Shown one piece after another: positions 33,550 through 37,355 of a DNA stretch of 37,355 bases. Position 1 is the stretch's first letter. Every line of letters begins with the position of its first letter. The notes under the pieces were generated by a model. That model was not told where the DNA came from. It saw nothing but the letters and a program-made list of their open reading frames with translations, and searched no databases. The position numbers were made by a program, and so were the translations under genes. The stretch comes from Acidobacteriota bacterium (GTDB lineage Bacteria > Acidobacteriota > Terriglobia > Bryobacterales > JACQDG01), in the NCBI GenBank assembly GCA_016201185.1, contig JACQDG010000224.1:1-37355 (forward strand), given 5' to 3'.

Positions 33550-33578
33550 GCGTTTATTTGCGTTCATTCGCGGCTTCC
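33550..33578 (-). repeat. Interspersed 29-bp repeat, copy A, over the ligA stop
   Basis: On the plus strand it begins GCGTTTATTTGCGTTC and ends CGCGGCTTCC, with the near-repeat GCGTTTATT/GCGTTCATT ten bases apart inside it. It covers the last ligA codons and its TGA and the gap to the next gene. It is aligned to copy B (25856-25884) at 22 of 29 positions. Confidence 0.6.
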
Positions 33579-35579
33579 TAACAACCGGACCAGATCGGCT
33601 TCCCCGATCACTTCCACCCCGAGTTCTCGCGCCTTATCGAGCTTGGAGCCTGCCTCCGCCCCGGCCACCACGTAGCGGGTCTTCTTGCTCACCGTGTTAG
33701 TCACTTTGCCCCCGGCGGCCTCGATCTTGGCTGCCGCTTCCTCGCGCGCCATTCTTTCCAGCTTGCCGGTCAGCACGAAGGTCATGCCGGCCAGGGGCGC
33801 TCGGCGCTCGCCCCGGCCCCGCGTGGCGGGCCCCTCCTCGAAACGCAGTCCCGCGCTACGTAGGCGTTCGACCAGTTCCCGGTTTCTCGGCTGGTCGAAG
33901 AAATGGCGGATGGCCTGTGCCACGCGAGGGCCGACCTCCTCCGCCTGCTCTAATTCTTCCTGGGGGGCGCCGGCCAGGCGATCCAAGCTGCCGAAATGCT
34001 CCGCCAGAATGGATGCCGTGCGCTCGCCCACAAAGGAAATGCCCAGGGCGTGGATCAGCCGCGCCAGCGGCGCCGACCGCGAAGCGCCAATATTACGCAG
34101 CAGGTTGCTGGCCGACTTCTCACCCATCCGCTCCAGCTCGGCCAGTTGCTCCAGGCGCAGGTCATAGAGATCGGCGACGCTCTTGACGAGTCCTCGATCG
34201 ACGAGCTGATCGACAAGGGCTTCCCCCAGCCCGTCGATGTTCATCACCCGCCGCCCGGAGAAATGCAGGATCGATTCCTTGAGCCGCGCCGGGCAATTCG
34301 TGTTGACGCAGCGCCAGGCCACTTCGCCCGGTTGGCGGACCACGGCGGTTCCGCAGATCGGGCAGTGGGAGGGCATGACAAAGGGCCGGCGGTCCTCGCC
34401 CGGCGCCTCCACGCGCACCACCTTGGGGATCACGTCGCCGCTGCGCTCGATCAGGACCCGGTCGCCGACCTGCAAGCCAAGGCGGGCAATCTCGTCTTCG
34501 TTGTGCAGCGTGGCCCGGCTTACCGTGACACCACCGACTTGCACCGGCTCCAAGTGAGCCACCGGAGTGAGCATGCCGGTGCGCCCCACCTGTACTCCGA
34601 TATCGAGCACGGTAGTCGAGGCCTGCTCGGCGGCGTACTTATAAGCAATGGCCCAGCGCGGCGCCTTGGCGGTCGTACCCAATTGCAACTGCAGCGCGAT
34701 GCTGTTCACCTTTACCACTACCCCGTCGATCTCGTAAGCGAGGGATTCCCTCTTGTGCTCCCACTCGCGAATGAACTCCCGCGCCCCGCCCAGGCCACGG
34801 CAGAGCCGCCGGTTCGGGTTCACCCTGAACCCCAGCGCGACCAGCTTCTCCAGCGCCTCCCAGTGAAGCTCGGCCGCCGGGCTGCCATCAAAAAACAACT
34901 GGTAGGCGGAATAATCGAGCCGGCGCGAGGCGGTGATCCAGGGTTCCAGGATGCGAATCGACCCGGCGGCTGAGTTGCGCGGATTGGCGAACTGCGGTAG
35001 GTTCTGCTCCGCCCGCTCCCGGTTCAGGCGCTCGAATTCGGCGTTGGTCATGATGACTTCCCCGCGCACCTCGACGGCGCGGAGCGCCGGTTCCCTTAAT
35101 TTCAGCGGCAGCGAGCGGATGGTGCGGGCGTTTTCCGTTACGTCCTCGCCCACTTGCCCGTCGCCGCGGGTGACGGCGCGAGCCAGCCGGCCCTCGCTGT
35201 AGTGCACCGCCATGGAGAGGCCGTCCAGCTTCAGCTCGCAAACATACTCCACCTCGCTGAGGTCCGTGAGCTCCCGCACGCGGCGGTCGAAGTCGGCCAG
35301 CTCGTCTTCGTTGTATGCGTTATCCAGGCTGAGCAGGGCAGAGGAATGCGCCACCTTGACGAAGCCTTCCCGAGGTTTGCCCCCCACGCGTTGGGTGGGA
35401 GAATCGGGCGCTATCAGGTCCGGACGGAGCGCTTCCAGCTCCTTCAGGCGCCCCATCATGGCGTCGTATGCGGCGTCGCTGATCTCCGGCTGATCGAGCA
35501 CGTAGTAGAGGTATTCGTGCCGCTGGAGCTCGGTCCGCAGCCTGGCCATTTCCTCCTCGACCCTGATTCCCGACGGCAT
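33564..35579 (-). CDS. ligA: NAD-dependent DNA ligase
   Basis: The 671-residue enzyme seals DNA nicks in replication and repair using NAD. The Ia domain (RHEYLYYVLDQPEISDAAYD) is followed by the adenylation motif ELKLDGLSM with Lys117 as the AMP acceptor, then VEVRGEVIM, the OB fold with YKYAAEQ and RTGMLTPVAHL, a four-Cys zinc site (CPICGTAV...CVNTNCPARL), helix-hairpin-helix repeats and a C-terminal BRCT domain (LAGMTFVLTGKLERMAREEA). The length is typical. ATG 35579 aligns with known N-termini, even though a -10 box lies only 8-13 bases upstream and no Shine-Dalgarno is present, suggesting a leaderless transcript. The last codons lie within an interspersed repeat. Confidence 0.97.
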   Translation of the reverse strand: MPSGIRVEEEMARLRTELQRHEYLYYVLDQPEISDAAYDAMMGRLKELEALRPDLIAPDSPTQRVGGKPREGFVKVAHSSALLSLDNAYNEDELADFDRRVRELTDLSEVEYVCELKLDGLSMAVHYSEGRLARAVTRGDGQVGEDVTENARTIRSLPLKLREPALRAVEVRGEVIMTNAEFERLNRERAEQNLPQFANPRNSAAGSIRILEPWITASRRLDYSAYQLFFDGSPAAELHWEALEKLVALGFRVNPNRRLCRGLGGAREFIREWEHKRESLAYEIDGVVVKVNSIALQLQLGTTAKAPRWAIAYKYAAEQASTTVLDIGVQVGRTGMLTPVAHLEPVQVGGVTVSRATLHNEDEIARLGLQVGDRVLIERSGDVIPKVVRVEAPGEDRRPFVMPSHCPICGTAVVRQPGEVAWRCVNTNCPARLKESILHFSGRRVMNIDGLGEALVDQLVDRGLVKSVADLYDLRLEQLAELERMGEKSASNLLRNIGASRSAPLARLIHALGISFVGERTASILAEHFGSLDRLAGAPQEELEQAEEVGPRVAQAIRHFFDQPRNRELVERLRSAGLRFEEGPATRGRGERRAPLAGMTFVLTGKLERMAREEAAAKIEAAGGKVTNTVSKKTRYVVAGAEAGSKLDKARELGVEVIGEADLVRLLGSRE

Positions 35580-35585
35580 CGTGGT

Positions 35586-35592
35586 TATTATA
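35586..35592. promoter_or_regulatory. Overlapping divergent -10 boxes for ligA and the lipid kinase
   Basis: TATTATA at 35586-35592 reads TATTAT on the plus strand (35586-35591) and a perfect TATAAT on the minus strand (35592-35587). The minus-strand box would start transcription at or next to the ligA ATG (35579), giving a leaderless message. The plus-strand box would start near 35598, before ATG 35612. No good -35 is seen on either side. Confidence 0.42.
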
Positions 35593-35611
35593 GGGATTTT
35601 CGATCGTTCTC

Positions 35612-36538
35612 ATGGTGCTCTATCGGCAAGGGGTCCTGATCTACAATCCGGCGGCCGGATGGCGGCGTGGGCGGCTGGAACAGCAGGTGCAGCGAGCGGT
35701 TGATGTTCTGCGGTTTCACGTGGAACGAATGGTAATCCGGCCCACTGTCGGGCCCCGTTCGGCGATCGAGCTGGCGCGGCAGGCTTCTGAGCAGGGCGCT
35801 GACCTGGTGCTGGCCTGTGGGGGAGACGGGACCATCAACGAGGTGGTGAACGGCCTGGCCCATGCTGCCGTGCCCCTGGCCGTGCTACCGGCCGGGACCG
35901 CCAACGTGCTGGCACGCGAAATTGGCTTGCCGCGCGATCCCGTGCGGGCCGCGGAAATGCTCGCTTCGCTGGCGCCCCGGCGGATCTCGTTGGGACGGGT
36001 CTCGCCGAGCGGCGCCGCCGCCCGCTACTTTCTTTTGTTGTGCGGAGCCGGCCTGGACGCCCACATCGTCTACCATCTCGACCTGCGGCGGAAAGCCCGT
36101 CTTGGTGTGCTGGCCTATTGGTGGGCCGGGCTGGCCGAGTTTGGTCGGCGGCTGGAAGTGTTCGAGGTCGAGATCGGCCCGCACCGCTACGAGTGCGCGT
36201 TTGCCCTGGCCGCCCAGTCGAGCACCTATGGAGGCAGCTTGCAGATTGCGCGCGACGCCCATCTGCTGTCAGGCGAGTTTCAGGTGGTGCTGTTTCACTC
36301 CCGCTCCACGCTGCGCTATCTTCGGTACCTGGCAGGCGTGCTGACGGGCCGCCTGGAAGGGCTGCCGGATGTGACTTTCGCGACAGCCCGCCGGCTCGAG
36401 ATGCGGGCCGCCGAAAGCGCGCGCGTGTACATTGAGGTGGATGGGGAATCAGCGGGCTGTCTTCCCGCCACTCTCGAAATCGTGCCTGGCGCTCTCACGC
36501 TGCTGATGCCGGCCGCCTACCTGCAAGCCCATGGATAA
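35612..36538 (+). CDS. Diacylglycerol/sphingosine kinase family lipid kinase
   Basis: The 308-residue protein belongs to the DAGK/YegS family, which transfers phosphate from ATP to diacylglycerol or related lipids at the inner membrane face. The fold opens with VLIYNPAAGWRRG, followed by the ATP-loop LACGGDGTINEVVNGL (GGDGT at 70-74), VLPAGTANVLAREIGLP, and the C-terminal part with CGAGLDAHIVYHLD, GGSLQIARDAHLLSGEFQVV and EVDGESAGCLPATLEI. There are no membrane helices, as usual. It diverges from ligA by 32 bases and overlaps the next gene by eight, so it is likely cotranscribed with the YdjM-like protein. Confidence 0.92.
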   Translation: MVLYRQGVLIYNPAAGWRRGRLEQQVQRAVDVLRFHVERMVIRPTVGPRSAIELARQASEQGADLVLACGGDGTINEVVNGLAHAAVPLAVLPAGTANVLAREIGLPRDPVRAAEMLASLAPRRISLGRVSPSGAAARYFLLLCGAGLDAHIVYHLDLRRKARLGVLAYWWAGLAEFGRRLEVFEVEIGPHRYECAFALAAQSSTYGGSLQIARDAHLLSGEFQVVLFHSRSTLRYLRYLAGVLTGRLEGLPDVTFATARRLEMRAAESARVYIEVDGESAGCLPATLEIVPGALTLLMPAAYLQAHG

Positions 36539-37355
36539 CATCACCCACTCGCTGACCGCGGTACTACTCTCCCGTACCGGCCCGAACCGCGTGATCCCCC
36601 GCGCCACGTGGACCCTGTTTCTGGCGTCCAATGCGCCGGACATTGACTTCATCGCTTTTGCCGGCGGGCCGCTTTCTTATTTGCGCTATCACCGGGGTCT
36701 GACCCACGCCGTGGCGGGGGCACCGCTGGTGGCGGCGCTGGCGACCCTGGTGATGTGGCTGCCCGCTCTGTGGCGCAAGGAGAAATATTCCTGGGGCCGG
36801 ACATACCTGGTGGCGCTGATCGGCGTGGCGCTGCACGCGTTGATGGATTTCACTAACGTCTACGGCATCCGGCCCTGGTATCCGTTTGCGGATACATGGT
36901 ATAGCTGGGATATATCATTCCTTGTGGACGTCTGGCTTTGGGTGGCGATGCTGGCGGCGCTGGCCGCTCCGGCCCTGGGGCGGATGATCAGCGGAGAAAT
37001 CGGCGCGCCGGCGGGCAGCGGCCGCGGCTGGGCCGTGGCGGCGCTGCTGTTTGTGGCGCTCTGGTGGGGCGCCCGGGACGTGTCCCATCGCCGGGCCCTG
37101 GCCATGCTCGATTCCCACCTCTACGGCGGCGGCATCGCGGCCGGCGACGATTCCGATTCTTCCAAGGAAAGGCCCGGCGAGCCTCCCCTGCGCGTCGCCG
37201 CTTTCCCCAATCCCACCAACCCGCTCGAGTGGCGCGGGTTTGTTGAGACCGAGGCCTTCTACCAGATCCTGACCGTCAACGTCCTCCGGCCGCTCGACCC
37301 CACGCGCGGCCAAGTGGTGTACAAACCGGAGCCTTCGCCGGCTCTCGAGGCCGCC
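36531..37355 (+). CDS. YdjM/DUF457-type membrane metal-dependent hydrolase (3' partial)
   Basis: The 275 visible residues run off the window without a stop. Conserved metal-binding-type positions are His6 (MDNITHSL), Asp37 and Asp39 (APDIDF), the HRGLTH motif (54-59) and HALMDFTN (His102, Asp106). Hydrophobic segments lie at about 61-80, 92-108, 128-146 and 165-180, so this is an integral membrane protein. Members are called membrane-bound metal-dependent hydrolases, and the activity is largely uncharacterised. The C-terminal part after about 185 looks soluble. ATG 36531 overlaps the kinase stop by eight bases. Coexpression with a lipid kinase suggests a role in membrane lipid handling. Confidence 0.85.
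   Translation, partial: MDNITHSLTAVLLSRTGPNRVIPRATWTLFLASNAPDIDFIAFAGGPLSYLRYHRGLTHAVAGAPLVAALATLVMWLPALWRKEKYSWGRTYLVALIGVALHALMDFTNVYGIRPWYPFADTWYSWDISFLVDVWLWVAMLAALAAPALGRMISGEIGAPAGSGRGWAVAALLFVALWWGARDVSHRRALAMLDSHLYGGGIAAGDDSDSSKERPGEPPLRVAAFPNPTNPLEWRGFVETEAFYQILTVNVLRPLDPTRGQVVYKPEPSPALEAA

Overview
The window is a dense, high-GC bacterial chromosome segment with 34 supported protein-coding genes. I see no rRNA, tRNA, CRISPR array or transposase. The gene content suggests Acidobacteriota, perhaps the Solibacter/Bryobacter group. Pointers are Tat-exported secreted glycosidases, a MoxR/VWA/DUF58/DUF4175 cluster, a C13-like caspase-fold protein, M28 peptidase, Uma2 and a sigma-54 activator next to a FliA-type sigma factor. 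This is a judgement from protein character; no database was searched.

Left part (1-9609). A plus-strand run holds a 3' gene fragment, a 56-residue basic protein, a divergent thymidine kinase, a CPBP membrane protease, an exported hypothetical protein, then gap and pgk with overlapping stop and start. A FitA/VapBC-type toxin-antitoxin pair follows. A minus-strand operon encodes a 45-residue membrane protein, rph, rdgB and a DPM1-like glycosyltransferase. Divergent from it are a spermidine-synthase-like methyltransferase and a GNAT/FemAB-like protein.

Centre (9625-24778). A minus-strand MoxR/VWA supercluster is tied together by four-base stop/start overlaps. In transcription order it encodes a membrane VWA/GATase-like protein, a caspase-fold protein without the usual cysteine, a TPR/HExxH gluzincin, a MoxR ATPase, a DUF58 protein, a BatA-like VWA protein and a giant DUF4175 protein. 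It probably works as an envelope-associated chaperone, assembly or proteolysis machine. Two features stand out. The DUF58 protein has lost about 70 residues in frame. The cluster is also split by two genes on the other strand, a Uma2 nuclease and a secreted M28 peptidase.

Right part (24723-37355). A small CxxC protein overlaps the VWA gene head-on. Then come a sugar isomerase/epimerase and an NtrC-like activator whose receiver domain lacks key residues. A 532-base intergenic region separates that activator from the divergent FliA-type sigma factor. Next, ligA lies upstream of three closely packed genes for secreted carbohydrate-active proteins: an unknown GATase-like/glycosidase-like protein, a Tat-exported TIM-barrel protein and a Tat-exported GH10 xylanase-type enzyme. 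A diacylglycerol-kinase-family lipid kinase diverges from ligA, apparently sharing a -10 region, and overlaps a YdjM-like membrane hydrolase that runs off the window. Two copies of a 29-base interspersed repeat cover the stop codons of the NtrC-like gene and ligA.
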